DNA of 40,496 bases from Fidelibacterota bacterium (GTDB lineage Bacteria; Pseudomonadota; Alphaproteobacteria; Rhodospirillales; Rhodospirillaceae): the NCBI GenBank assembly GCA_947475365.1, contig CANJOI010000003.1, positions 1 through 40,496 of the forward strand, given 5' to 3'. This document shows, one piece after another, positions 14,832-26,100 of the stretch. How positions within the stretch are numbered: the first letter of the stretch is position 1; every line of letters begins with the position of its first letter. Below the pieces are notes generated by a model. The model did no database searches. It was not told the DNA's origin and was given only the letters and a program-made list of their open reading frames with translations. The position numbers were made by a program, and so were the translations under genes.

Positions 14832-17530
14832 GCGGCCTCCACTGCGACCGGAATGTCTTGCGGCACCGGCAGCATGATGGTGAACACCGCGCCGGCGCGG
14901 TCGCTGCGGTTGCCGGCGGTGATGGTGCCGCCCATGGCCTCGACGAAGCCGCGGCAGATGGCCAGCCCCAGGCCCGTGCCGGCGCGTTTCCGGTCGGTGG
15001 CGTGCACGCGGTAAAATTTGTCGAAGATGCGTTCGAGATCGCCGTCGGGAATTCCCTCGCCCTCATCCAGCACCTGCAGCCGCACCTGACCACCGGCCGC
15101 ATGCGCGGTCATCCTGATTTCGGTGCCGGGCGGCGAATACTTGGCGGCGTTGTCGACCAGATTGAACAGCACCTGCTCGAACAGCACCGGGTCAAGACGC
15201 ACCAGCGGCAGGTCTTGCGCGAAATCCGTGGTGATGCGGTGGCCGCTCATGACTTTGGCGGCGCGTTCCAGCGCGCTGCCGGCGACATCGGACAGATCGA
15301 TCATCTCGCCCTTGGGGGCGATCTTGCCCGATTCCAGCCGGGTCATGTCGAGCAGATTGGCGATGAAGCGGTTGAGGCGTTCGGACTCGTCCTGGATCAG
15401 GCCGGTCAGTTCGTCCCGGGCTTTGTCGTCCAGGTTCGCCTGGTAATTCCTCAGGCTGGTGGCCGCGCCCAGGATCGAGGCCAGGGGCGTGCGCAGGTCG
15501 TGGGAGATGGAGGTGAGCAAGGCCGAGCGCAGGCGTTCGGTTTCCGCCGTCAGCCGCGCCTGGTCGATGTCGCGCGCAAGCGTGATGCGTTCGATCGCCA
15601 GCGCCGCCTGGTCCACCAGCGCGTCGAGCAACCGGCGGCGGTCGGGCGTGAGGATCGGGCCGGGCCGGTCGCTGTCCAGCCCGACGACGCCCACGAGACC
15701 GCGGCCCGTGCTCATGGGGAGGAACAGCCAATGCACGCCGGGGAGCGTGTCGGCGCCACGGCCGGCCGGGCGGCCATGCTCCCAAGTCCACTTGGCGGCG
15801 GCGAAATCCGCCTCCGCCAGCGTGTCCTCGGGCGGGTAACCGGCGCCGACGGCAATCGTGCCGTCCTGCGGCAGCAACAGCACCACGCGCACCTTGAGCA
15901 TGGAGGCGATCTGATACGTGGTGGCCCAGAGCAGATCGTCGAGCTGCACCGATCCGGCCAGTTTGCGGCTGAAGGTGTATAGCTCCTCCATGGCGCGGGC
16001 GCGCTGGCCGGCGCCGATGGCCTGGGCGCGGATGCGCGCGGTCATATTGCCCGTGACCACCGCCACCACGATGAAGAAAAACAAGGCAAGCGCATTCTCG
16101 GGATCCGCGATCGTGAGGGTGTGCAGCGGCGGAATGAAGAAGAAATTGTAGACCAAAGCGCTGGCGAGCGCCGCGAATACCGAGGGCCACAACCCGTAAG
16201 TCACCGCGCTGGTGAGCACGGCCCCCAGGAACACCAGGGCGATGTTGGAGATATCCAGAAACTGCTTCAGGCCAAGGCCGATCACCAAGGCGGCCACGAC
16301 CATGCCCAGAGTCCCCACATACTCCGCGGGGTTGACGCCCGGCCCGGCCGGGGCGTCAACGGGATTGGCGCCGGCGTTTTCCGCCTGTCCTTCGGCGATG
16401 ACATGCACGCTGATGCCGCCCGCCTGACGGATCAGCTGATGGGTGATGGACGATCGCCACAGCTCCGACCAGCGCGAGCGTTGCGACGTGGCGATGACGA
16501 TATGCGTGACGTTGTTGGCGCGCGCGTATTCCAGCACGCCCGCCGCCACGTCGGAGGCCGGCGTGGTGACCGCCTCGCCGCCCAGGTGTTCGGCCAACCG
16601 CAGGGCTTCCGCAATGCGATCCTTGCCGGCTTCGGAGAGGCGCAAGGACCGTGAGGTTTCCACATGCATGGCGGTCCAGGTGGCGCGCAGGCGGTCCGCC
16701 AGCCGGCGGGTGTAGCGCACGAGGCCGGGCCCGCTCGGGTGTTCGTTGACACAGGCCAGCACCCGCTCGCCCGCCGCCCACGGTCCGGGAATGGCGTTGG
16801 CCCGCATATAGGTGACCATCTGGTCGTCCACCCGCTGGGCGGTGCGCCGGAGCGCCAGTTCCCGCAGCGCGGTGAGGTTGCCCGGCATGAAATAGTTCTG
16901 CACTGCCCGCTGGGCGAGCTCGGGCATATAGACCTTGCCGTCCTTGAGGCGCTGCAGCAGGTCTTCCGGCGTCAGGTCAACCAGTTCCACATCGTCGGCC
17001 CGGTCGAAGATGGAATCCGGCACGGTCTCGCGCACCCGGACGTGGGTGATTTTGGCGATGACGTCGTTCAGGCTTTCGAGGTGCTGGATGTTGAGCGTGG
17101 AATACACGTCGATGCCGCCCGCCAGCAGTTCCTCGACGTCCAGGTAACGCTTGGGGTGCCGGCTGCCCGGTGCGTTGGTGTGGGCCAGTTCATCGACCAG
17201 CACGAGGCGCGGGCGGCGCGCGAGCACGGCATCAATGTCCATTTCGTCCAGCGCCCGGTCTTTGTAATCGATCGCCCGGCGCGGCAGGATTTCGAGCCCC
17301 TCCAGCAGCGCCTGCGTTTCCTTGCGGCCGTGCGTTTCCACAACGCCGACGACAACGTCCCAGCCTTCGCGGCGCTTGGCCTGGGCGGCCTGAAGCATCT
17401 CGTAGGTTTTGCCGACCCCCGGCGCCGCGCCCAAGAAAACCTTGAGCCGGCCACGCAGCTCGCCCGACGCCTGTTTCAACAGCGCGTCGGGCGAGGGCCG
17501 GATATTCGGATCTCTGCGGTTTTCCGCCAT
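14828..17530 (-). CDS. kdpD: Sensor histidine kinase KdpD
   Basis: A 900-residue potassium/turgor sensor. In order: an N-terminal KdpD domain with a Walker A-like GAAPGVGKT (34-42) and VLVDELAHTNAPGSRH; a universal stress (Usp) domain (about 255-375); four membrane segments (about 400-500); a GAF domain (about 520-650); a kinase core with H-box SISHDLRTPLASI (His near 675), N-box NLVDNAAKYS and G motifs GEGIPDGD and GTGLGLAI. Full length and all domains match E. coli KdpD. It lies 36 bases after kdpC on the same strand. The Usp region is where other signals, and EIIA-Ntr through the kinase core, are reported to act in relatives. Confidence 0.96.
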   Translation of the reverse strand: MAENRRDPNIRPSPDALLKQASGELRGRLKVFLGAAPGVGKTYEMLQAAQAKRREGWDVVVGVVETHGRKETQALLEGLEILPRRAIDYKDRALDEMDIDAVLARRPRLVLVDELAHTNAPGSRHPKRYLDVEELLAGGIDVYSTLNIQHLESLNDVIAKITHVRVRETVPDSIFDRADDVELVDLTPEDLLQRLKDGKVYMPELAQRAVQNYFMPGNLTALRELALRRTAQRVDDQMVTYMRANAIPGPWAAGERVLACVNEHPSGPGLVRYTRRLADRLRATWTAMHVETSRSLRLSEAGKDRIAEALRLAEHLGGEAVTTPASDVAAGVLEYARANNVTHIVIATSQRSRWSELWRSSITHQLIRQAGGISVHVIAEGQAENAGANPVDAPAGPGVNPAEYVGTLGMVVAALVIGLGLKQFLDISNIALVFLGAVLTSAVTYGLWPSVFAALASALVYNFFFIPPLHTLTIADPENALALFFFIVVAVVTGNMTARIRAQAIGAGQRARAMEELYTFSRKLAGSVQLDDLLWATTYQIASMLKVRVVLLLPQDGTIAVGAGYPPEDTLAEADFAAAKWTWEHGRPAGRGADTLPGVHWLFLPMSTGRGLVGVVGLDSDRPGPILTPDRRRLLDALVDQAALAIERITLARDIDQARLTAETERLRSALLTSISHDLRTPLASILGAATSLRNYQANLDDKARDELTGLIQDESERLNRFIANLLDMTRLESGKIAPKGEMIDLSDVAGSALERAAKVMSGHRITTDFAQDLPLVRLDPVLFEQVLFNLVDNAAKYSPPGTEIRMTAHAAGGQVRLQVLDEGEGIPDGDLERIFDKFYRVHATDRKRAGTGLGLAICRGFVEAMGGTITAGNRSDRAGAVFTIMLPVPQDIPVAVEAA

Positions 17531-17566
17531 GGCGACAGTCTACTCCGGGAAGGCGCCGAAATCCTG

Positions 17567-18166
17567 CTAGCGAAGGGCGTCCAAAGCCAGGTTCAGCTTC
17601 AGGACATTGACGCGCGGCTCGCCGAGAATTCCCAGCACCCGGTCTTCGATATGCTGGTCCACCAAGGCCTGCACCTTCGCCACGGGCAGATGGCGCGCCT
17701 TGGCGACCCGCGCCGCCTGGAAGCGCGCCGCCGCCGGGGTAATGTCGGGGTCGAGGCCGCTGGCAGAGGACGTGATCAGGTCGACGGGGATGGCCCGGCC
17801 CGGATTTTCAGCCTTGAGGACCGCGGCATCGGCCTTCACGCGGTCAAGCAACGACTGAGATGTCGGACCCAGGTTCGATCCGGACGAGTTGGCCGCGTTA
17901 TAGGGAACCGATATGGACTTCGACGCGTCCGCGGGATCGGGGCCGCTGGTGGCCGACGGCCGGCCGTGGAAATACCTGTCGCGGGTGAAGGTCTGGCCGA
18001 TCAGCTCCGAGCCGATCACCTTGCCGTCCTTTTCGATCAGGCTGCCGGCGGCCTGGTGCGGGAACGCGACCCTCGCCAGTCCGGTCATGCCGAGCGGGTA
18101 GATGACACCGGTGATGACCGTCATGGCGGCGATCATGACCAGCGCGGGGCGGATATGACTCAACAT
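17567..18166 (-). CDS. kdpC: K+-transporting ATPase subunit KdpC
   Basis: A 199-residue subunit with one N-terminal membrane helix ([19 protein letters not shown]) and a soluble domain. Family blocks seen: [16 protein letters not shown], the loop [14 protein letters not shown] and the C-terminal [18 protein letters not shown]. It stabilises the KdpFABC complex and raises ATP affinity. AAGGAGT lies about 7 bases ahead of the ATG at 18166, which settles the start against a much longer open frame. It follows kdpB after 11 bases. Confidence 0.95.
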   Translation of the reverse strand: MLSHIRPALVMIAAMTVITGVIYPLGMTGLARVAFPHQAAGSLIEKDGKVIGSELIGQTFTRDRYFHGRPSATSGPDPADASKSISVPYNAANSSGSNLGPTSQSLLDRVKADAAVLKAENPGRAIPVDLITSSASGLDPDITPAAARFQAARVAKARHLPVAKVQALVDQHIEDRVLGILGEPRVNVLKLNLALDALR

Positions 18167-18177
18167 CGCGGGACTCC

Positions 18178-20229
<2,052 letters not shown>

Positions 20230-20262
20230 GGCAATCGCCTTCCTGGGGATGAAACTGTTGGA

Positions 20263-21990
20263 TCAGAAAGCCTGACCGGCTTGCAGCGCGAGGTGTTCAA
20301 CCAGCGGCCCCACCGCCAAGGCCGGGAAGAAGGTCAGTCCGCCGATGATCAGGATGACGCCGATCAGCAGGCCAACCCACAGGCCGCCGGTGGTGGGAAA
20401 CGTGCCCGCCGACGCCGGCACGACTTTCTTCGCGGCCAGCGAACCGGCCATGGCCATCATCGGCACGATCATTAGAAAGCGGCCGATGAACATCGCGAGG
20501 CCGAGGGTGGTGTTGTAGAACGGCGTGTTGGCCGAGATGCCGGCGAAGGCGCTGCCGTTATTGGCTGTCGCCGACGTGTAGGCGTAGAGGATCTCGGTGA
20601 AGCCATGGGGGCCCATGTTCGCGCGCGCCGCAAGGCCGGCGTCGAGCACCACCGCCAGCGCCGTGAAACCGAGCATCGACGCCGGCAAGATCAGGATGGC
20701 GAGCATCGCCATCTTCACATCCCTGGCCTCGATCTTCTTGCCGACATATTCCGGCGTGCGGCCGACCATCAGGCCGGCCACGAATACCGCGACCACGGCG
20801 AACAGCAGCATGCCGTAGAGTCCAGCGCCGACGCCGCCGAAGATGATTTCGCCAAGCTCCATGTTGATGACCGGGATCATGCCGCCCAGCGGCGTGAAGC
20901 TATCGTGCATGGCATTGACGGCGCCGCAGGATGCATCGGTGGTGGCGGTGGCGAACAAGGCTGAATTGGCGATACCGAAGCGGACCTCCTTGCCCTCCAT
21001 ATTGCCGCCCGACTGCAGATCGGACGCGATCTGGTCGACATTGAAGGAGAGAAACGCGGGGTTGCCGCGGGCCTCGGCCCAATAGGTCGCGGCAGCGCCG
21101 CCCAGGAACAGAACACCCATGACCGCGAAGATCGCCCAGCCCTGGCGTTCGTCACCGACCATGCGCCCGAACACGTTGGTCAGGGCGGCGCCGAGGGCGA
21201 AGATCAGCACGATCTGAACAAAGTTCGTGAGCGCGTTCGGATTCTCGAACGGGTGCGCGGAATTGGTGTTGAAGAAGCCGCCGCCGTTGGTGCCGAACAT
21301 CTTGATGACCTCCTGCGAGGCCACGGGGCCTTGCGCGATCACCTGCTTGGCGCCTTCGAGCGTGGTCGCTTCGGTATAGGCGCCGAGATTCTGGGGCATG
21401 CCCTGCCAGACAAAGAACATCCCCACCACGACCGCGACCGGCAGCAGGATGTAAAGGGTGCACCGGGTCAGATCGACCCAGAAATTGCCCAACGTATTCG
21501 CCGAGCGCCGCGCGAACCCGCGCACCAAGGCAATCGCCAAGGCCACACCGGTGGCCGCGGAGACGAAATTGTGCACCGTCAGCCCGGCCATTTGCGTGAA
21601 ATAGCTCATGGTGGTTTCCGGCACGTAGGACTGCCAATTGGTGTTGGTGACGAAGCTCACCGACGTGTTGAAGGCCAGCGTCGGCTCCACACCCGCCTGT
21701 CCGGCCGGATTGAAGGGCAGGACACCCTGCAGGCGTTGCAGCACATAGAGCGCGATGAACCCGGCAATGCTGAAGACCAGCATGGCGACGGTGTAGGTCA
21801 CCCAATGCTGTTCCTGCGTCTCATCGACGCCGCACAAGCGATAGATGCCGCGCTCAATGGGGCCGAGCACCGGCGACAATAGGGTGCGTTGGCCATCGAA
21901 AACGCGCGTCACATAGGCGCCCAATGGTTTCACGAGCGCGATGACCGCGACGCAAAACAGGGCGATCTGTATCCAGCCGTTGCCGGTCAT
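20263..21990 (-). CDS. kdpA: K+-transporting ATPase subunit KdpA
   Basis: The 575-residue channel-like subunit of the SKT superfamily that binds potassium from the periplasmic side. About ten membrane segments. Selectivity-filter loops are seen as [35 protein letters not shown] (key GTNGGG), a third near SFTPLGGM and a fourth near [13 protein letters not shown]. The length matches E. coli KdpA. It starts 30 bases after the tiny kdpF and is followed by kdpB. Confidence 0.97.
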   Translation of the reverse strand: MTGNGWIQIALFCVAVIALVKPLGAYVTRVFDGQRTLLSPVLGPIERGIYRLCGVDETQEQHWVTYTVAMLVFSIAGFIALYVLQRLQGVLPFNPAGQAGVEPTLAFNTSVSFVTNTNWQSYVPETTMSYFTQMAGLTVHNFVSAATGVALAIALVRGFARRSANTLGNFWVDLTRCTLYILLPVAVVVGMFFVWQGMPQNLGAYTEATTLEGAKQVIAQGPVASQEVIKMFGTNGGGFFNTNSAHPFENPNALTNFVQIVLIFALGAALTNVFGRMVGDERQGWAIFAVMGVLFLGGAAATYWAEARGNPAFLSFNVDQIASDLQSGGNMEGKEVRFGIANSALFATATTDASCGAVNAMHDSFTPLGGMIPVINMELGEIIFGGVGAGLYGMLLFAVVAVFVAGLMVGRTPEYVGKKIEARDVKMAMLAILILPASMLGFTALAVVLDAGLAARANMGPHGFTEILYAYTSATANNGSAFAGISANTPFYNTTLGLAMFIGRFLMIVPMMAMAGSLAAKKVVPASAGTFPTTGGLWVGLLIGVILIIGGLTFFPALAVGPLVEHLALQAGQAF

Positions 21991-22020
21991 AGGGGATTCC
22001 TTTGTGAGATCGGCGCGCCG

Positions 22021-22110
22021 CTAGAACCGCTCGGGGCGGATCAGCGCGTAAACCAGGTAGACGAGCAGGCCGGCAACCACACAGCCCGCCAGGGCATAGT
22101 CGATGGTCAT
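22021..22110 (-). CDS. kdpF: K+-transporting ATPase small subunit KdpF
   Basis: A 29-residue single-span membrane peptide, MTIDYALAGCVVAGLLVYLV then YALIRPERF. One helix and the terminal LIRPE-F match KdpF, which stabilises the KdpABC complex. Located 30 bases before kdpA in the same direction, the normal place. Too short for routine gene finding. Confidence 0.9.
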   Translation of the reverse strand: MTIDYALAGCVVAGLLVYLVYALIRPERF

Positions 22111-22121
22111 GCTTGCGCTCC

Positions 22122-22205
22122 TCAAAGCCGGTCGCAGACGACGGTGTAGAAGACGGCAAGGGCCAGGAAGCCCGTTCCGGCAGCGATCAGGATGATGTCC
22201 AGCAT
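22122..22205 (-). CDS. 27-residue membrane peptide preceding kdpF
   Basis: A tiny reading frame, MLDIILIAAGTGFLALAVF then YTVVCDRL, with one membrane helix and a charged CDRL tail, 11 bases before kdpF. Short peptides of this look (helix then C-[DE]-RL) sit before kdpF in other proteobacteria as far as I recall, without a named function. The upstream GAGGCG (22208-22213 region, minus strand) may be its ribosome site. It could be a further small subunit or a leader peptide for the operon. Confidence 0.6.
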   Translation of the reverse strand: MLDIILIAAGTGFLALAVFYTVVCDRL

Positions 22206-22345
22206 GTTCGCCTCGATTGCGGATCCAACGCCTGCAATGTGGGGCGGGTGCGCGTATAAATTCGAGCAGGGCCGCACGGGCGGTTTATATAAGCGGCATA
22301 TATGCGCTAGGTTGGCGCCGGCGATCGATGGGGGGAGGCATCTTC
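22206..22345. promoter_or_regulatory. Divergent control region between kdp and the porin gene
   Basis: AT-rich islands in GC-rich surroundings: TTTATA-type hexamers at 22255-22260 (minus strand) and 22284-22289 (plus strand), and the perfect palindrome GCATATATGC at 22296-22305. E. coli KdpE sites also contain TTTATA-type boxes, so these are candidate KdpE sites or -10 elements; the match is short and unproven. Confidence 0.35.
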
Positions 22346-23095
22346 TTGAAAAGACATATCCTGGCGGCGGTGCTGACCGCCGGCTGCGGCAGTGTGGCGT
22401 CAGCGGCAGACTCCGCGGGCGAGAGCCCGATCCCGGGCAGCTTCAGCGGCAACGTCGCACTGACGTCCGACTATCTCGTGCGCGGTGTATCTCAGAGCAA
22501 CAATGGGCCGGCCATCCAGGGCGGGCTCGACTGGGATACCGGGGCCGGGTTTCACTTCGGCGCCTGGGGGTCGAGCATCAATTTCAAGGACGGCGGCGAA
22601 GCCACCACCGAGATCGACTGGTCGGGCGGCTATGCCGGATTTTTTGGCGATCTCCTCAGCTACGACGTCGGCGCGTTCTACTATTGGTATCCCGGCGCGC
22701 CAGGCGCGCTCAGCTATGACTTCTGGGAAGTCTACGGCAAGGCATCCCACAAATTTGGCCGCGTCACTGTTTTAGCAGGCGTCGCCTACTCGCCAGATAT
22801 GTTCGGCGGCACTGGGCCTTCGACCTATCTTCGAACCGGGCTTAACGTGCATATCACCGATAAACTCACCGTCAGCGCCAACGCGGGCCATTCGTTCCTC
22901 GCGCAAAGCAATCCGACGCCCGCCTACTTTCCCGACTATTGGGACTGGAACGCCGGTGCGGTCCTGGAGGTGAACAACTGGTTCACCGTCGACGTGCGTT
23001 ATTGCGACACCAATATCGCGGGCAATTGCCCCGCGCCCGGCGGCAAGCGGTGGTGCGGGTCCAAGGTGGTAGCCGCGCTGTCGCGAAGTTTTTAA
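22346..23095 (+). CDS. TorF-family putative porin (Gcw_chp domain)
   Basis: A 249-residue outer-membrane beta-barrel protein. After a signal peptide (ILAAVLTAGCGSVASA) the mature chain has the family opening FSGNVALTSDYLVRGVSQSN and GPAIQGGLDWD, then alternating amphipathic strands with many aromatic residues, ending in Phe, the usual C-terminal barrel signal (AALSRSF). A strong GGGGGAGG (22330-22338) lies about 7 bases before a TTG at 22346, and this TTG is preferred over the ATG at 22328, which overlaps the ribosome site itself. Substrate unknown. Divergent from kdp, but no link in function is visible. Confidence 0.87.
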   Translation: MKRHILAAVLTAGCGSVASAADSAGESPIPGSFSGNVALTSDYLVRGVSQSNNGPAIQGGLDWDTGAGFHFGAWGSSINFKDGGEATTEIDWSGGYAGFFGDLLSYDVGAFYYWYPGAPGALSYDFWEVYGKASHKFGRVTVLAGVAYSPDMFGGTGPSTYLRTGLNVHITDKLTVSANAGHSFLAQSNPTPAYFPDYWDWNAGAVLEVNNWFTVDVRYCDTNIAGNCPAPGGKRWCGSKVVAALSRSF

Positions 23096-23212
23096 GCGTC
23101 CCCGCCGGCAGGCCGGCCCCGGGCCTGTGCGCAGCAGATCGGAGAACAGCTTCGCGAACGCGCCCTTCCGGATTGCCGCCTTGCTGCTACCATGGAGCGC
23201 GAGGACACCAGG

Positions 23213-24295
23213 ATGAAGTATGCGTTTTCCCTAGATAACCAGCACGCGGAACTGCGCTCGGCGCTGCGGCGCTTCGAACAGGGCCTGTTCGAGAAAGCCG
23301 GCGAGCAGGTCATGGCCGTGCTCGCGGAGCAACCCGGCAACGCCGACGCCCAGCGCCTCCTGCGCCTGATCGAACGGCGCCTGTGGCCCAAGCCCAACGT
23401 GGCGCCCGTGCTGGTCTGGCAGTTCCGCCCCAAGGACTCCTGGGAATACGACTGGCTGAATTTCCTGCTGGAGGGTTCCATCGCGGGCGAGCATGTGGAC
23501 AACACATGGTCCCATCTCGCTCCGTCCATGATCGTGGTGGACAACCGGCTGGTGCCGGAAAAAGTGCCCTATTACCAGCGCGCCTTCGAGAACGGCTGCA
23601 AGGTGATCCTGGTGCATCTGTCCGACGAGGCGTTCAGCGACGATACTGGGGCCTACAAATACTGCGAAGCCGTGATCCGCAATTACCGGTCCGACGTAAA
23701 GGCCGATCTGGCGCGCATGTTCTTCCTGCCATTGGGGTATAAAACCGGGTTCGCGCGGGATCCTGCCTCCAAGCCCGCCGGCGCGCGCAAACATCTGTGG
23801 AGCTTTGCCGGCGACCCCAACAAGCTCAGCCGCGGCGAAATGCTGAAAACCCTGGCCACGGTCGATGGCGGGGCCTGGCACCTGACCTCCGGCTTCGGCG
23901 CGGCCGATTGCCTCTCCACCGCCGACTACCGCGCGCTGATGGATGAGTCCGTCATGATCCCCTGCCCCGGCGGCTGGTCGAACCTCGAGACCTTCCGGGT
24001 CTACGAGGCGCTGGAGGCGGGTTGCATCCCGTTCGTCGAAAAGCGCAAAGGCTATGACTATTACCGGGCGTTGCTGGGGCCGCATCCTCTGCCGACCATC
24101 GGCACATGGACCGAGGGCGCGGCGCTCCTGCGCAAGCTGAAGGATGCGGGCGAGCTGCCCGCCCTGCAGCAAACCTGCATGACGTGGTGGGCGGACTACA
24201 AAGCGCGCCTCAAGACCGAGATGGCGGGATTTGTCGGAGCGGCCCTTTCGCCGCCGCCAGACGGCGAAATCTGGCCACGGACGTATCCGGGCTAA
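23213..24295 (+). CDS. Exostosin-like (GT47-type) glycosyltransferase
   Basis: A 360-residue soluble protein. The first 60 residues look like a TPR-type helical hairpin (RFEQGLFEKAGEQVMAVLAE). The C-terminal half carries the exostosin-like block CPGGWSNLETFRVYEALEAG then CIPFV, the nucleotide-sugar binding region of that family. A GAGG about 9 bases ahead favours the ATG at 23213 over one at 23192. It stands alone between a porin gene and a DUF72 gene, so donor and acceptor are unknown. A nested terminator hairpin follows. Confidence 0.75.
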   Translation: MKYAFSLDNQHAELRSALRRFEQGLFEKAGEQVMAVLAEQPGNADAQRLLRLIERRLWPKPNVAPVLVWQFRPKDSWEYDWLNFLLEGSIAGEHVDNTWSHLAPSMIVVDNRLVPEKVPYYQRAFENGCKVILVHLSDEAFSDDTGAYKYCEAVIRNYRSDVKADLARMFFLPLGYKTGFARDPASKPAGARKHLWSFAGDPNKLSRGEMLKTLATVDGGAWHLTSGFGAADCLSTADYRALMDESVMIPCPGGWSNLETFRVYEALEAGCIPFVEKRKGYDYYRALLGPHPLPTIGTWTEGAALLRKLKDAGELPALQQTCMTWWADYKARLKTEMAGFVGAALSPPPDGEIWPRTYPG

Positions 24296-24304
24296 AGCCC
24301 GGTC

Positions 24305-24348
24305 GCGTGTCCGGGCGGAAAACCGCCACTCACTTTTCCCGGACACGC
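24305..24348. terminator. Nested hairpins between convergent genes
   Basis: Outer arms GCGTGTCCGGG (24305-24315) and CCCGGACACGC (24338-24348) enclose an inner perfect hairpin GGCGG-AAAA-CCGCC (24314-24327). It lies between the stops of two convergent genes and probably ends both transcripts, although the T-tracts are short. Confidence 0.6.
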
Positions 24349-24350
24349 TC

Positions 24351-25202
24351 TCAAAGCGTATCGATAAACGCCTGCGCCGCCGCCGGCGCGCGCTCTTTGG
24401 CGCCCGAGATGAAATAGACGAACACGTCGCCGCGCTTGGCCCAGGCTTTGGCGCGGTCCGCCCACTTTTTGAGATCCCCCGGCGGATAGCCGGTCGTCAC
24501 GGTTTCGCGGGTGCGCATCAGCCGGGCGTAAGTGAAGTCGGCCGTGGGTTCGTCGATCTCGGGAAAATCTTCGTCATCGGCGAATACGATCGCGGCGTTA
24601 TGCTTGCGGGCCAGGTCGTAGAACCGCGGGTCCTTGAAGGTCGGGCTGCGCACTTCCAGCGCATGGCGCAACGGCAGGCCATCCACCTCCTTGGGCAGCA
24701 GCTTCAGGAATTTCCCGAAATCCTCGGGATCGAATTTCTTGGTGCCCATGAACTGCCAATTGATCGGCCCCAAGCGGTCGCCCAGCACGGACAGCCCCTG
24801 GCCGATGAACCGGTCGACGGACTCCTTCGCCTCGGCTAGGACGCGGCGGTTGGTGCAATAGCGCGACGCCTTGACCGAGAACACAAAGCCCTCGGGGGTT
24901 TCTTCGCGCCACTTGGACCAGCTGGCCGGCTTGAAGGTGGAGTAATAGGTGCCGTTGATCTCGATCGAGGTCAGCTGGCGGCTGGCGTATTCCAGTTCCC
25001 GCTTCTGGGAGAGGCCATCCGGATAGAACACGCCGCGCCAGGGCTCGAAGGTCCAGCCGCCGATGCCGGCGCGGATCAGGCCCTTCCCCGCCTTCGTGGC
25101 GGTACGGGCCGGTGGCAGGGCGCTGGCTGCTTTGGCCGTGGGTTTAGCGGCCTTTTTCGGGGCTGCTTTTTTCGTAGCGGTCTTCTTCTTCGCGGGAGCC
25201 AT
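24351..25202 (-). CDS. DUF72 (YecE-like) protein with histone H1-like N-terminal tail
   Basis: A 283-residue protein. Residues 1-40 are almost only Lys, Ala, Pro and Thr (PAKKKTATKKAAPKKAAKP), like bacterial histone H1-type tails that bind nucleic acid. From residue 42 a DUF72 TIM-barrel-like domain begins: IRAGIGGWTFEPWRGVFYP, SIEINGTYY, FVFSVKASRYCTN, WQFMGTKKFDPEDF, HALEVRSPTF and YARLMRT. DUF72 has no firmly known biochemical role. The tail is an addition to the normal domain and might be a domain gain or a start-site effect, but no other in-frame ATG lies between tail and domain. Confidence 0.9.
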   Translation of the reverse strand: MAPAKKKTATKKAAPKKAAKPTAKAASALPPARTATKAGKGLIRAGIGGWTFEPWRGVFYPDGLSQKRELEYASRQLTSIEINGTYYSTFKPASWSKWREETPEGFVFSVKASRYCTNRRVLAEAKESVDRFIGQGLSVLGDRLGPINWQFMGTKKFDPEDFGKFLKLLPKEVDGLPLRHALEVRSPTFKDPRFYDLARKHNAAIVFADDEDFPEIDEPTADFTYARLMRTRETVTTGYPPGDLKKWADRAKAWAKRGDVFVYFISGAKERAPAAAQAFIDTL

Positions 25203-25423
25203 GGCTGAACCGTTGTGTGTGAACTGTTACGCGCGGGTGTGTCCGGACGACACCATCTTACCCATCCCCCGCGCCGCACCCAAAATGTCTGTTTCGTGTA
25301 GGCTCTGGCCCGTGGGCGGCTTTTGGGGTTACACTTCTCTCTCGAAAGTTTGACCCAACTTGCGGGGTACTTTTTCAAGCGATCCGATAAACTTACGGCC
25401 TGTTTAAACTTGGGAGGGGAATG

Positions 25424-26032
25424 ATGACAGCCGCTATTAGGAATTGCGCGTTCGCGCTTGCCGCCGTTTTAACGATTACCACTCCGGCTTTCGCCGGCCC
25501 GGCGGAAGACGCCGCGGAAGCCTTCACGGCTGAGCAGAAGGGTGACTTCCCGACCGCTTACCGGCTGTACCGGACCGCGGCCCTGGCCGGCAACACCTAT
25601 GCCCAGGGCAACCTCGGCACCATGTACCATACTGGCAAGGGCGGGCCGAAAAACTTCACCGAGGCTCTGCGCTGGTATACCGAAGCCGCCAAGGCCAACT
25701 ACGCCGACTCCCAGTTCAACCTCGGCATCATGAATGAGCTGGGCGAAGGCATGAAGCAGGACTTCGCCGCCGCCGCCAAATGGTACCGCCTGGCCGCCGA
25801 ACAGGGTTATGCCCCCGCGCAGACCGCGCTCGGCACCCTGTACGCCTCGGGCAGCGGCGTCACCCCGGATCGCGGCGAAGCCTATAAGTGGTACACACTG
25901 GCCGCCGCCAAGGGCGACGACAACGCCAAGCGCCGCATGGCCACCATCGCCGCCCGCCTGACGCCGGAACAGAAGGCCAAGGCGGAAAAAGACGCCGCCG
26001 ACTTCAAGCCGAAGGAAGCCGCGAAGAAATAA
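25424..26032 (+). CDS. Exported Sel1-repeat protein
   Basis: A 202-residue periplasmic protein with a signal peptide (FALAAVLTITTPAFA) and about four Sel1/TPR-like repeats, for example AQGNLGTMYHTGKGGPKNF, EALRWYTEAAKANYADSQFN and AAKWYRLAAEQGYAPAQTAL. Such repeats are protein-binding scaffolds in envelope stress or secretion. The C-terminus is Lys/Ala-rich. ATG codons lie at 25421 and 25424; GGAGG (25413-25417) is better spaced for 25424. The 218 bases upstream hold the divergent promoters; I see no clear element there. A strong terminator follows. Confidence 0.9.
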   Translation: MTAAIRNCAFALAAVLTITTPAFAGPAEDAAEAFTAEQKGDFPTAYRLYRTAALAGNTYAQGNLGTMYHTGKGGPKNFTEALRWYTEAAKANYADSQFNLGIMNELGEGMKQDFAAAAKWYRLAAEQGYAPAQTALGTLYASGSGVTPDRGEAYKWYTLAAAKGDDNAKRRMATIAARLTPEQKAKAEKDAADFKPKEAAKK

Positions 26033-26052
26033 CGCCGGTTTTCCGGCCAACA

Positions 26053-26084
26053 AAAAACCCCGGCGCTCACGCGCCGGGGTTTTT
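26053..26084. terminator. Bidirectional intrinsic terminator
   Basis: Arms AAAAACCCCGGCGC (26053-26066) and GCGCCGGGGTTTTT (26071-26084) with a TCAC loop. The A-run on one side and T-run on the other make it work in both directions between the convergent Sel1 and NHL genes. Confidence 0.92.
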
Positions 26085-26100
26085 CTTTGTGTCTGCCGTT

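Noticed and set aside
22284-22305. TTTATA boxes and GCATATATGC as definite KdpE sites
   Set aside because: Too short and too few to claim; kept only as a low-confidence control region.
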